Shown: positions 51,732 through 63,227, numbered from the stretch's first letter. The stretch is DNA of 63,311 bases from Variovorax sp. JS1663 (GCF_002157355.1 NZ_LYMK01000041.1:1-63311); one strand, 5' to 3'. Numbers and translations: made by a program. The notes: a model not told the origin generated them from the sequence alone.

Positions 51732-53948
51732 TCAACACCGATAGTCGGCATAGCGATAGCCCCGGTATTTCGCTGCGCCATACCGTCGCTTGGTCACATC
51801 GAGATCGTTGAAGACGACACCCTTGACCTCCACACCGGCGGCCTGGAGGCGCTTGGCCGATTCCTTCAGGTCGCCCTGCGTGCTGACGTCCGCTCGCGCG
51901 ACGAGGAACACAGCGCCAGCCAGAGGCGCGAGAATGGCGGTGTCGGCGGCCACCAGTACGGGCGGGGTATCGACAATGACAACGTCATAACGGCCACCAG
52001 CGGCCTGCCACAACAAGGCCGATGTCGAAGGCCTCATCAGTAGCTCCGCCGGATTCGGCGGCAACTGACCCGTCGAGAGAAAATCCACATTCGGGACAAC
52101 GTCTCGATGCAGCGCATCCTCCAGCGCCACCTTCCCGTGGATCACATCGCTCAAACCTTTGCCGCGATCCAGGCCGAGATACTGGTTCAGGCGGCCCCTG
52201 CGAAGATCGCCGTCGACCAGAAGCACTTTCTTGTTGGCAGCCCCCAGCACCGCGGCGACGTTGGCGCTGATGAACGATTTGCCGACACCCGGCGTCGGCC
52301 CGCTGATCACGACCACTTTGGTGACAGCGTCCAACATCGCGAACTGAAGGGCCGTCCTGAAGCTGCGCAGGCTCTCCACGGCCCCGTCGTCCGGTACGTC
52401 GATTGCAAGGACGCCGCGCCCCTTGCCAGCAGATTTGCGCGCGAGCTTCATCTGTGCATCGGAATGCGGCACGGTGGCGAACACGTGCAACCCGATGCGC
52501 TCCTCGATGTCGGCGGGATCTCCGAGGCCTGAACGCAGGGCAGTTCGAGCAAAAGCCAGCGCAATGCCCGCCAGCAGACCCAGCATCGTGGCGAGAAGCA
52601 CCGACAGCACGCGCATCGGCCTCGCAGGCTTTCTCGGCACGGCCGCCACATCCACAATGCGCACGTTGCCGACCTTGCCCTCTTTCACCAGCCGCAGCTG
52701 CTGCGCGCTATCCAGAAGCTTGACGTACAACTCGCTGTTGACTTTGACATCGCGCGTCAAACGCAACATCTCCTGCTCGACATCGGGAAGCGTCTTCACC
52801 CGACCGTTCAATGCGCTCAGCTCGCCGTTCAAGGCAACGATGCGCGCGTCGAGTGCGCGAACAAGGTGATGCTCGGGGGTATAGAGCGCGAGCAACTCCT
52901 TGCGCTTCTGTTGCAGCTCGATGAGGCTGGTCTGCAGCTTGACGCCTTGCTCCAGGATCAGCTTGCCTTCCGCATCCAGGTCGAAGGTGCTGTTGCGGTT
53001 GCGGAACTGGTTGAACCTCGTTTCGGAAGCCTCGAGCTGCTTGCGCAGCTCAGGCAGGAAGGCGCTCAGAAAACCGAGCGACTTCTCGGCCTCGGCTGCT
53101 TTGCGCTCGACGTTTTGCCGCACGTAGAGCGACCCGATCTCGTTGAGCACACGAGCGATCGCGCGGGGATCGCCACCTTGAAGACTGGCACGGATCACGC
53201 CGGATTGCTTCCCCTCCTCCGTGATCACGAGGTCTTTTTGCAGTTGCTCCACGACTTCGAGCTGTACGTTGCGCGTGATGTAGAACTCGGCACCAGGCTT
53301 GCCGATGGCAGCCTTGACGTGGAGAACGCCTGGTGCGCCATTCACGGAAAAATCCAGCGGGCGACCGATTTCCTGCACACCGAGACGCTCACCCCCTGGC
53401 AACAGCAACTCGTATCCTCCGGGGGTCAGCCTCACTCGGAAGCGCTCGCCTTCCAGGTCCGGCGGCACCTCGAAGCGATCGACGTTCAGCGTCTCGTTGC
53501 CGTTGATGTAGCCCGGCAACATCAGGAAGCCAGGATCGGAAGGCTCACTCGCAAGACGAGCCATCGCCCGACCGACGACTGGCAAGTACTTGGGCTGCAG
53601 GTCGATATCGAGCCCCAGGTTCTGTATCGCCTGCACAAGCACCAGGCGCGAGCGAAGAATCTGGATTTCGGCCGAAGCCGGAGATCGGATGTCGAACAAA
53701 GCGGAAGCCTCGCCGAGCAACGTTCCCGCCCCGCCCTTGCTTTCTTCCACTTGCACCATGGTGTCGGCTCGATAGACGGGTGTGGCGAGCAACGCGTAGC
53801 CGACCCCGACCACAATGCCGAATGCCGCGACGGCAGCAATGATCCAGCGGTTGTCGAGGATGACATCGAGCAGTTCAAGCAGGCCGACGCCGCCCCTGTC
53901 GCCTGCGAGGGGCGACGCGCCGGAAGAAGCGGACAAGGAAGAGTTCAT
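51732..53948 (-). CDS. wzc: Polysaccharide co-polymerase / tyrosine autokinase (Wzc)
   Basis: 738 residues. Two membrane helices (WIIAAVAAFGIVVGVGYALL ~34-53; VLSVLLATMLGLLAGIALAF ~443-462) flank a periplasmic Wzz-type coiled region. The C-terminal bacterial tyrosine kinase has Walker A GPTPGVGKSF (~547-556), Walker A' VLLVDGDLRRGR and Walker B VVIVDTPPVL. The last 18 residues hold five tyrosines, the autophosphorylation cluster. It controls chain length and export together with Wza, and is reset by the phosphatase encoded next to it. Confidence 0.93.
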   Translation of the reverse strand: MNSSLSASSGASPLAGDRGGVGLLELLDVILDNRWIIAAVAAFGIVVGVGYALLATPVYRADTMVQVEESKGGAGTLLGEASALFDIRSPASAEIQILRSRLVLVQAIQNLGLDIDLQPKYLPVVGRAMARLASEPSDPGFLMLPGYINGNETLNVDRFEVPPDLEGERFRVRLTPGGYELLLPGGERLGVQEIGRPLDFSVNGAPGVLHVKAAIGKPGAEFYITRNVQLEVVEQLQKDLVITEEGKQSGVIRASLQGGDPRAIARVLNEIGSLYVRQNVERKAAEAEKSLGFLSAFLPELRKQLEASETRFNQFRNRNSTFDLDAEGKLILEQGVKLQTSLIELQQKRKELLALYTPEHHLVRALDARIVALNGELSALNGRVKTLPDVEQEMLRLTRDVKVNSELYVKLLDSAQQLRLVKEGKVGNVRIVDVAAVPRKPARPMRVLSVLLATMLGLLAGIALAFARTALRSGLGDPADIEERIGLHVFATVPHSDAQMKLARKSAGKGRGVLAIDVPDDGAVESLRSFRTALQFAMLDAVTKVVVISGPTPGVGKSFISANVAAVLGAANKKVLLVDGDLRRGRLNQYLGLDRGKGLSDVIHGKVALEDALHRDVVPNVDFLSTGQLPPNPAELLMRPSTSALLWQAAGGRYDVVIVDTPPVLVAADTAILAPLAGAVFLVARADVSTQGDLKESAKRLQAAGVEVKGVVFNDLDVTKRRYGAAKYRGYRYADYRC

Positions 53949-53982
53949 TTCGAGATGAAAAGGAGAAGGCCGGGCAAGCGCT

Positions 53983-54420
53983 TCAGCTCAGTTGGCGAAT
54001 TTGCCTGCTCCATGCATTGACGCCCGACGCGATCTCCACGAGTGCAGCCTCGTAGGCATGCCGGGATCCGCGATAGGGATCGGCGACATCGAACGCCCCC
54101 GCCTCACCCAGCCGGAACACCTTGCCCCGCATAAGTGGATATCTCCGTGAAAGCTCCGCCTTGTGCTTCTGCTCCATCACAAGAATGAGATCGGCTGCCC
54201 GGCACATGGCGCCCGTGACCTGCCGAGCGCGGTGGGCCGAGAGGTCCAGGTTCAGCGCTTCGACGAGTTCGGTCGCCATGGGGTCGGCAGGCCGCCCCAG
54301 CAACGCAGCCAACCCCGCGGACTCGAGCATTCCACCCGGAAACTCGCGCGCCAGCATCGCAGCAGCCAAGGGACTGCGACAGACGTTGCCCGTACACAGG
54401 ACGAGGATGCGCTGCGTCAT
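53983..54420 (-). CDS. wzb: Low-molecular-weight protein tyrosine phosphatase (Wzb)
   Basis: 145 residues. P-loop CTGNVCRSPLAAAML with nucleophile Cys9 and Arg15; general acid Asp in DVADPYRGSRHAYEAAL (~111-127). Family length and motif are complete. It should dephosphorylate the Wzc tyrosine cluster. Overlaps the wza stop by four bases (ATGA) and precedes wzc by 34 bases. Confidence 0.93.
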   Translation of the reverse strand: MTQRILVLCTGNVCRSPLAAAMLAREFPGGMLESAGLAALLGRPADPMATELVEALNLDLSAHRARQVTGAMCRAADLILVMEQKHKAELSRRYPLMRGKVFRLGEAGAFDVADPYRGSRHAYEAALVEIASGVNAWSRQIRQLS

Positions 54421-55535
54421 TTGAGGTTGTTGGCCACGTTGACTACCTGCGCGCTCGGCAGGATCAGGCTGATGACCCGGTTCCAGCGAACCAGAGACGC
54501 CGGATCGACATACACGACGTCGCGCGCTTTGAGTTCGAAGCCTTCCGCCAGCGCGTAGGCCACAGGGGAAGCGGCGTCGAGATGGAAGATCTCCGGCGAA
54601 TCGCCCGCACCGGCGCGCACCACGTAGATCTGCTGGGGATTACCGCTGGCGCTGCTGACGCCGCCCGCCTCACCCAACGCCTGATTGAGCGTCAGGCGCC
54701 CGTTGCGAAGGGGTGGAGACACAGGCCGCGTGACCTCCCCCATCACATAGACCTTGGCATCCTCGCTGCTGAGCACACGCACCAGATCGCCAGGGGCCAG
54801 GAGTATCTGCGCGGGATTGACACCCTTCTCTGCGAGCCGCTGGAGATTGATGAGGGTTGTCACGCCCTCGCGCGAAACAAAAACAGCGGAGCGGTCGGCC
54901 TGCGCCGTGAACCCACCCGCACGGTTGATCGCCTCCGGCAGGGTCATCGGGATGTCGTTGACCGCCTGCAGGCCTGGCGTACGGACCTCGCCATCCACGT
55001 AGACTCGGCCGGCCCGATACGACTGAATGCGCACCGTCACCTTCGGTTCGCTGAAATACTTGGCAAGACGGCTGACCAGGCGATCACGCACCTCCGCCTC
55101 GGTGAGGCCCGCAACCTTGAAAGGCCCCACGTAGGGAAACTGAATCAGGCCATCGGCGCTGACGTTGTAGCCATTGCTCACGGGCGACCCAGTCACGGCA
55201 TCGGTGGTGAGTGCACCGGCAGGTGCGAGAACCAGGTCGGGGTGATCCCATACCACGACGTTCAGGATGTCTCCGCTGCCGATCCGATAGGGCTGCGGCA
55301 CACCGAACAAACGCTTGACCTCCGGACCCAATTCGCCCGCGTTGGCGGCACGCTGGCGGCGAATCAGTTCGGGCGTGATGCTCTGCAGCGCGCCCGGTGG
55401 CGGCGAATCTGCCGACACGCTGGCAGACTCGACCTTGCCGCCGAAATTTCCGCCTGGAGCGAACGTGCAGCCGCCCAGGACCGCCACCATGCATGCCAGT
55501 GCAGCATGTTGGAGAAGCGATCGGCGAGGGCTCAT
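54417..55535 (-). CDS. wza: Outer-membrane polysaccharide export protein (Wza)
   Basis: 372 residues. Lipoprotein signal peptide ending in VLGGC (Cys23). Then the Poly_export/SLBB region: PYRIGSGDILNVVVWDHPDLV (starting ~80), FPYVGPFKVAGLTEAEV (~133) and PGDLVRVLSSEDAKVYVMGEV (~247), and a C-terminal segment (WNRVISLILPSAQVV) matching the helix that forms the outer-membrane barrel in Wza. First gene of the operon; I find no strong promoter in the 230 bases upstream. Confidence 0.93.
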   Translation of the reverse strand: MSPRRSLLQHAALACMVAVLGGCTFAPGGNFGGKVESASVSADSPPPGALQSITPELIRRQRAANAGELGPEVKRLFGVPQPYRIGSGDILNVVVWDHPDLVLAPAGALTTDAVTGSPVSNGYNVSADGLIQFPYVGPFKVAGLTEAEVRDRLVSRLAKYFSEPKVTVRIQSYRAGRVYVDGEVRTPGLQAVNDIPMTLPEAINRAGGFTAQADRSAVFVSREGVTTLINLQRLAEKGVNPAQILLAPGDLVRVLSSEDAKVYVMGEVTRPVSPPLRNGRLTLNQALGEAGGVSSASGNPQQIYVVRAGAGDSPEIFHLDAASPVAYALAEGFELKARDVVYVDPASLVRWNRVISLILPSAQVVNVANNLK

Positions 55536-55592
55536 CGTCAGGGTCTGGAAGTCGTGGGCGCGTATGGTGCGAGGAAGCTCTCACCGGCAACG

Positions 55593-55606
55593 ATTGACGC
55601 GACAAT
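55593..55606. promoter_or_regulatory. Small inverted repeat upstream of wza
   Basis: ATTG-N6-CAAT dyad about 60 bases upstream of the wza start. It could be an operator for the polysaccharide operon. The repeat is short and could be chance. Confidence 0.15.
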
Positions 55607-55708
55607 TCATCAGATACCGCGTCCTCACCAGGTGCTCTTTGCGTCACAGGTCACGGTTCGCACGCACCGTCTCGCACCGCGCCCTCATCCCAGCGTTTGC
55701 ATCAGGCG

Positions 55709-55745
55709 CAAAAAAAGCGCAGGGTCGTCAGACCCTGCGCTTTTT
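55709..55745 (-). terminator. Rho-independent terminator after ssb (probably bidirectional)
   Basis: Perfect 10-bp stem GCGCAGGGTC / GACCCTGCGC with a 4-base loop at 55717-55740. A run of seven T follows on the minus strand (ssb direction), and a run of five T follows on the plus strand. It lies just downstream of ssb and about 175 bases upstream of wza, insulating the polysaccharide operon from ssb. Confidence 0.88.
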
Positions 55746-55767
55746 CGAGGCGGTCAGAAGAATCGCG

Positions 55768-56277
55768 TCAGAAAGGAATGTCGTCGTCCATGTCGTCGAA
55801 GCCGGACGAAGACTTGGCCGGCGCCTGGCGCGGTGCCGGCGCAGGGGCGCGCGGCGCCGCGGCAGGCGGACGCGAGTAACCACCGCCACCGCCGCCACCG
55901 CCATAGCCGCCGTCGTCATCGCCCGACGGCGCACCCTGACCCTGGCGACTGCCCAGCATCTGCATCTGGTCGACGCGGATGTCGGTGGCGTACTTCTCGA
56001 CCCCGTCCTTGTCGGTGTACTTGCGCGTGCGGATCTGGCCCTCGACGTAGATCTGCGAGCCCTTGCGCAAGTACTGCGCGGCGATCTCGGCGAGGCGTCC
56101 GTTGAACACCAGGCGATGCCACTCGGTGGCTTCGCGCATCTCGCCGCTTTGCTTGTCCTTCCAGCGGTCCGTGGTGGCCAGGGTCACGTTGCAGACCTGG
56201 TCCCCGCTCGGAAAAGTGCGGGTTTCGGGATCGCGCCCGAGGTTGCCGACGAGGATGACTTTGTTGACCGATGCCAT
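55768..56277 (-). CDS. ssb: Single-stranded DNA-binding protein
   Basis: 169 residues. N-terminal OB fold (SVNKVILVGNLGRDPETR; WHRLVFNGRLAEIA near 54), a glycine-rich then Pro/Ala-rich linker (~112-155), and the acidic C-terminal tip DDMDDDIPF that recruits partner proteins. The ATG at 56277 has AGGGGC upstream; an in-frame start 15 codons earlier is less likely. Divergent from uvrA, the same pairing as in E. coli. Confidence 0.95.
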   Translation of the reverse strand: MASVNKVILVGNLGRDPETRTFPSGDQVCNVTLATTDRWKDKQSGEMREATEWHRLVFNGRLAEIAAQYLRKGSQIYVEGQIRTRKYTDKDGVEKYATDIRVDQMQMLGSRQGQGAPSGDDDGGYGGGGGGGGYSRPPAAAPRAPAPAPRQAPAKSSSGFDDMDDDIPF

Positions 56278-56477
56278 GGATGCCCCTGAGGATGAATGGG
56301 TGGAAGACGGAAAACGGGACATTGTGCCGCATGCAAGCGGGTGTCATGCAGCCCCGCGCCCAGCCGCGGGGACGCCGCCGGGGATGTCGGACCGAAACCG
56401 GCCGCAGCCCCCCGAAATCCCCGCCGATTTATCATGTCCGGTTGTCCAGAAACGACCGTCCCGTGAACTCCCCCTCC

Positions 56478-59600
<3,123 letters not shown>

Positions 59601-59623
59601 ATGGGCCGGACTGCGGCATCGCC

Positions 59624-59743
59624 ATGACCTGCCAGGTCATCGACGCCGCACACCCGCTCTGGGACAGTGATGCCAAGCCGGAACCGCAGTGGTCCCGGCG
59701 GCAACCAGGCCGAACTTCGAAAGGCCAAGAAAGAGCATCATGA
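59624..59743 (+). other. Possible small ORF (39 codons) coupled to atpE, starting in a palindrome
   Basis: ATG at 59624 opens a 39-codon frame ending in TGA at 59741-59743, which overlaps the atpE ATG as ATGA. The start lies inside a perfect palindrome, ATGACCT-GCC-AGGTCAT (59624-59640). The peptide is hydrophilic and unlike anything I know, and there is no clear ribosome binding site. It may be a leader peptide or chance. Confidence 0.2.
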
Positions 59744-59982
59744 CCTCCAGCTTCGACATCCTTCCCCTCGCCGTCGCGCTCCTGATCGGCATCGCCGCCG
59801 TGGGCTCCTGCATCGGCATCGGCATCGTCGGGTCGAAGCTGCTGGAAGGCACGGCGCGGCAGCCCGAGCTCAAGGACCAGCTGCAGACGCAGTTCTTCCT
59901 GATCGCGGGCGTGACCGACGGCGCCTTCATCATCGCCACCGGCATCGGTCTGTGGTTCGCGACGGCGAACCCCTTCCGCTGA
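59740..59982 (+). CDS. atpE: ATP synthase F0 subunit c (isolated atpE paralogue)
   Basis: 80 residues, two membrane helices in a hairpin. The first helix has the glycine-rich AAVGSCIGIGIVGSKLLEG (~19-37); the polar loop is ARQPEL (Arg40-Gln41-Pro42); the second helix carries the ion-binding acid in AGVTDGAFII (Asp60, equivalent to E. coli Asp61). All essential residues are present, so it could form a proton-binding c-ring. The usual partners (atpB, atpF, atpH, atpAGDC) are absent; the gene lies between uvrA and a transporter pseudogene. It is therefore probably a second copy or a displaced gene, not the main atpE. Confidence 0.82.
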   Translation: MTSSFDILPLAVALLIGIAAVGSCIGIGIVGSKLLEGTARQPELKDQLQTQFFLIAGVTDGAFIIATGIGLWFATANPFR

Positions 59983-60520
59983 CGGCGCGGGCTCGGCGTG
60001 GGCGCCTGCACCCTGGGCGTGGCGCTGCTGCTGTGGCAAGAGTTCATCCATCTCGCGGGCCGTCCGGGCTATGTGGCGCTGGTGGCCGCCGCCACCTGGG
60101 CACTGAGCACGCAGCTGCTGCGGCACGCGCGCATCGAGCTCCCCACGCTCACGCTCTCGTTCTGTGTGACGGCGCTGACCGCGGTGGTGATGAGCCTGCT
60201 GTCCTTGCTGTTCGAGCGGCCGCAATGGCATGCGCAGGACAGCGTGGCGTGGCTTGCGATCGCCTACAACGCGGTGCTGATCTTCGGCTTCGCGCACGCC
60301 GTCTGGTTCTCCCTCGCGCGCGTCCTGCCGCCGGTGGCCTCGACCCTCAGCGTGATGCTGATCCCGGTGCTGGGCGTGTTCAGCGGCGCGCTCTGGCTGG
60401 GCGAGACGGTCTACTGGCAGGACTGGGCCGCCGTCGTGTCTGATGACGGTGGCCATCGCCTCGGTGCTGTGGCCCGCGCGCACCAGCGAGGCCGGGGTTC
60501 AGGCGGCCTCGAGCACCTGA
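59983..60520 (+). pseudogene. EamA/DMT-family transporter remnant, 5'-truncated and frameshifted
   Basis: Encodes only the second half of an EamA transporter: the end of the first repeat (GVGACTLGVALLLWQEF), then five or so membrane helices of the second EamA repeat, ending in LSVMLIPVLGVFSGALWLGE. The N-terminal ~110 residues are missing; the remnant begins directly after the atpE stop codon and in the same frame. Near 60436-60441 an apparent one-base insertion breaks the frame: removing one base restores VVLMTVAIASVLWPA and a stop at 60518-60520. The frame could be opened from GTG at 59998, but a working transporter is unlikely. The 3' end overlaps the TPR gene. Confidence 0.75.
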
Positions 60521-61818
60521 TCGCGGCGGCCGGCTAGGCTGCCCGCCAAGGCAGGCTTGCGTGCGACGGCTTCGCTGGCAAGCGCGTCGAAGAGCGCCGT
60601 GTCGCCCGCGCGGCGCGCGGCCTCCATCGCGGTCAGGAAGATCAGGCTGCGCTGCGCCTGGCTGCCGCCGAAGCCATGCGTCACCGGCAGCAGCGGCAGC
60701 AGCAGTTCGGCGCAGCGGGCGTAGGCGCCCGCACCGAAGGCCGTCACCGCCTCGCAGAGCGCGCCGGCCTCGCTCCACCAGGGCAGCGGCGCCACTGCCG
60801 GCACGGCGCCCATGCCCGCCCGCCCGCGCGCCGTCCTCGCCGTATCGCCCGCGCCGACGAAGGCCAGCATCGCATGGGTATCGTTGAAGACCGACCAGCC
60901 CCACGCGGCCTGCGCGTCCCAGCGCGCGGCCAGCGCCTCCCAGCGGCCCGCCACGTCCACGCCCCGCAGGTCCAGACGCCAAAGCAGCGCGCTGGCATCG
61001 ACCAGGTCCAGTGCCATCGCGGCCGGCCCTGGCGCGATCGCCCGGTCGTACAGCGTGAGTGCCGCCTCCTCGTCGTGGTTCGACAGGTGCATCAGCGCCA
61101 GGTGCCAGTGGTTGTGCACAGCCAGCGCGTTGTTCTGCTGCCAGTGTTCGGTCTCTTCGGTCAGCCAGTGGATGCCTTCCGCCACGCGGCCCTGCATCTC
61201 GTAGACATGCGCCACCGCGTGCACTGCCCAGGTGTCGTGCGGGTCGAGCGCCACGGCGCGACGGCCCAGCGCCTCGGCGCGTGCGTACTCGTTGCACTCC
61301 TCCAGGCCGAAGGCATGCATGCCCAACAGGTAGCTGTAGCCGGCATCGCCCGGCTGCCAGTGGCAGAGCGCCCGGGCGATGCGGTCGCGCAGCATGGCCG
61401 AACGCCCCAGGACCAGATCCGCCATGTGGGTGAGCTGCAGCGCGAAGAGGTCGCGCGGGTGATCCACCAGGTGGCGGTCGAGCAGCTGATTGGCCTGCCC
61501 CATGTCGCCCTCGGCCCAGGGACGCAAGGCCGCCAGCAGCGACTGCTCGCGCGCTACCGGCCGGCGCCGGCTCGCGGCCGCGCTGTCCAGGCTCGCGCGC
61601 GCCGCCGGCAGCAGTTGGCCGTCGATACCGCTGAGGAACAGGCCGGCCATCATCAGGTGGCCGGCGATGAAGTCCGGGTCCTGCGCCAGCGCCGGCTCCA
61701 GCACCGCCACCGGATCCAGCTGCAGGCTATTGAAGAGCACCATCGCCTGCTCGTAGGCGGCCACGGAAGCTGGCTGGTCGGTGCTGAGCGCGTCGCCACG
61801 CGCGTCGTGCTGGATCAT
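60499..61818 (-). CDS. Tetratricopeptide-repeat protein, TTC38-like
   Basis: 439 residues, helical. The pattern of paired helices and blocks such as DFIAGHLMMAGLFL (~47), HPRDLFALQLTHMADLVLG (~117), YSYLLGMHAFGLEECNEYARAE (~150), DPHDTWAVHAVAHVYEMQGR (~182) and WHLALMHLSNHDEEAALTLYD (~234) matches the TTC38 family, found in bacteria and animals without known function. No signal peptide, so cytoplasmic. RBS AAGGAG at seven bases supports the ATG at 61818. Confidence 0.83.
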   Translation of the reverse strand: MIQHDARGDALSTDQPASVAAYEQAMVLFNSLQLDPVAVLEPALAQDPDFIAGHLMMAGLFLSGIDGQLLPAARASLDSAAASRRRPVAREQSLLAALRPWAEGDMGQANQLLDRHLVDHPRDLFALQLTHMADLVLGRSAMLRDRIARALCHWQPGDAGYSYLLGMHAFGLEECNEYARAEALGRRAVALDPHDTWAVHAVAHVYEMQGRVAEGIHWLTEETEHWQQNNALAVHNHWHLALMHLSNHDEEAALTLYDRAIAPGPAAMALDLVDASALLWRLDLRGVDVAGRWEALAARWDAQAAWGWSVFNDTHAMLAFVGAGDTARTARGRAGMGAVPAVAPLPWWSEAGALCEAVTAFGAGAYARCAELLLPLLPVTHGFGGSQAQRSLIFLTAMEAARRAGDTALFDALASEAVARKPALAGSLAGRRDQVLEAA

Positions 61819-61913
61819 GGTGGACTCCTTGAATGAACGGCCCGACAAGCGTAAGTTCGCGCTTCCCGAAGTCCCGCAGCCATTCCCGCAACAAGCCTGA
61901 CGATTCCGCCATA

Positions 61914-62020
61914 TGACGCTCTCCCCCAGCCCCCCCACTTCGTGTGGTCCGCCGACCCGGCATCCCCCTTCCGGGGGCAACGCCAGCGGCCCGGCCAGGC
62001 CGGTTCCGCGGCGCTCCCCG
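61914..62020 (+). repeat. Dispersed intergenic repeat, copy 3
   Basis: Opposite orientation to copies 1 and 2, between the TPR gene and the araC-type gene, which are divergent. Shared blocks include GACGCTCTCCCCCAG, CACTTCGTG, a CCCCCTTCCGGGGG hairpin, CCAGCGGCCCGGC and CCGGTTCCGCGG. Unlike the other copies it does not follow a stop codon; it lies in a promoter region. Confidence 0.7.
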
Positions 62021-62036
62021 GCCGACTGCGACTGAG

Positions 62037-63062
62037 ATGGATGGCCGGCCGCTGATCGCCATCCTCGTGAGCCCCGAGACTTCGGCCTCGGTGGTCTACG
62101 GCATGTTCGACCTCTTCAAATGCGCGGGACGCGACTGGCCGATGGTGGTCGAGGGCCGGCCGGGGCCGGAACTGTTGCGGCCGGTGCTGGTGGCGCGGCA
62201 GGCCGGTCGCGTGTGTGCCGCCAACGGCGTGGAGATCGAGGCGCAGTGGGGCTTCGACACCGTGAGCGCTCCGGCGGTGGTCTGCGTGCCCGAGCTGATG
62301 ATCGCGCCCTTCGCCCCGCTGGACGGCCTGTTCGTGAACGAGGCCGCCTGGATCAGGCGCTGCCATGCCGACGGCGCCCTGGTCGCCACCGCCTGCTCCG
62401 GCGCGATGCTGCTGGGCGAGGCCGGCCTGCTCGACGGCGAGGACGCGACCACGCACTGGGCCTTCTGCGAGGTGATGCAGCGCCGCTACCCGCTCGCGCG
62501 CGTGCGCCCGCAGCGCGCGCTGGTCACCAGCGGCGAGGGCCAGCGGCTGGTGATGGCCGGCGGCGGCAGCTCCTGGATGGACCTGGCGCTGTACCTGATC
62601 GCGCGCTGCGTGGGCATTGAGGCCGCGATGCAGGTGGCCAAGCTCAACCTGATCGACTGGCACCACGCGGGGCAGCAGCCCTTCGCGCGGGTGTCCTGCA
62701 CGCGCCAGGTGGAAGACGCGGCCATCGGCCGCTGCCAGACCTGGATCGCCGACCACTACGACCACGCGGCGCCGGTGGCCGCGATGACGGAGCACAGCGG
62801 CCTCCCGGAACGCTCCTTCCAGCGCCGGTTCAAGCTCGCCACCGGCATGACGCCCCTCGAATACGTGCAGACGCTGCGCATTGAGGAGGCCAAGCACTTG
62901 CTCGAGACCACGGGAGCGCCGATCGAGGCGATCGCGGGGGAGGTGGGCTATGACGACGCGGCCTTCTTCAGCCGCCTGTTTCGCCGCGCGGTCAGCCTGA
63001 GCCCGGCGCAGTACCGGCGGCGCTTCGCGGGCATGCGCGCCTCGCTGGCCGGGCCGCGCTGA
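62037..63062 (+). CDS. GlxA-family transcriptional regulator (DJ-1/PfpI domain plus AraC helix-turn-helix)
   Basis: 341 residues. N-terminal DJ-1/PfpI-like domain (IAILVSPETSASVVYGMFDLF at the start; ATACSGAMLLGEAGLLDG around 118, with the nucleophile-elbow Cys), which probably senses a small molecule. The C-terminal AraC-type DNA-binding domain has two helix-turn-helix units (SGLPERSFQRRFKLATGMTP and VGYDDAAFFSRLFRRAVSLSP). Target unknown. The divergent TPR gene is a candidate, and repeat copy 3 lies in the shared promoter region. The ATG at 62037 starts the first domain; the ribosome binding site is weak. Confidence 0.88.
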   Translation: MDGRPLIAILVSPETSASVVYGMFDLFKCAGRDWPMVVEGRPGPELLRPVLVARQAGRVCAANGVEIEAQWGFDTVSAPAVVCVPELMIAPFAPLDGLFVNEAAWIRRCHADGALVATACSGAMLLGEAGLLDGEDATTHWAFCEVMQRRYPLARVRPQRALVTSGEGQRLVMAGGGSSWMDLALYLIARCVGIEAAMQVAKLNLIDWHHAGQQPFARVSCTRQVEDAAIGRCQTWIADHYDHAAPVAAMTEHSGLPERSFQRRFKLATGMTPLEYVQTLRIEEAKHLLETTGAPIEAIAGEVGYDDAAFFSRLFRRAVSLSPAQYRRRFAGMRASLAGPR

Positions 63063-63227
63063 AGCGCGCCGGCCGATCCAGCCGTCCGCCCGCTTCTCCC
63101 ACATGCGCCGATACCGGCTCAACGACACACGGCCGCTCTTTTTGGATACCTTCTGGTCTTCTTGATGGACCTCCTCGTGCCGGCCCTTCCCTGATGCCGG
63201 GGCTATGGTTGTGTGACAGCGGAAAAA

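Noticed and set aside
59740..60537. A fusion of atpE with the EamA remnant by stop-codon read-through
   Set aside because: The frames do match, but atpE already has a normal C-terminus (ANPFR) and the remnant is frameshifted near its end, so read-through would give no sensible protein.
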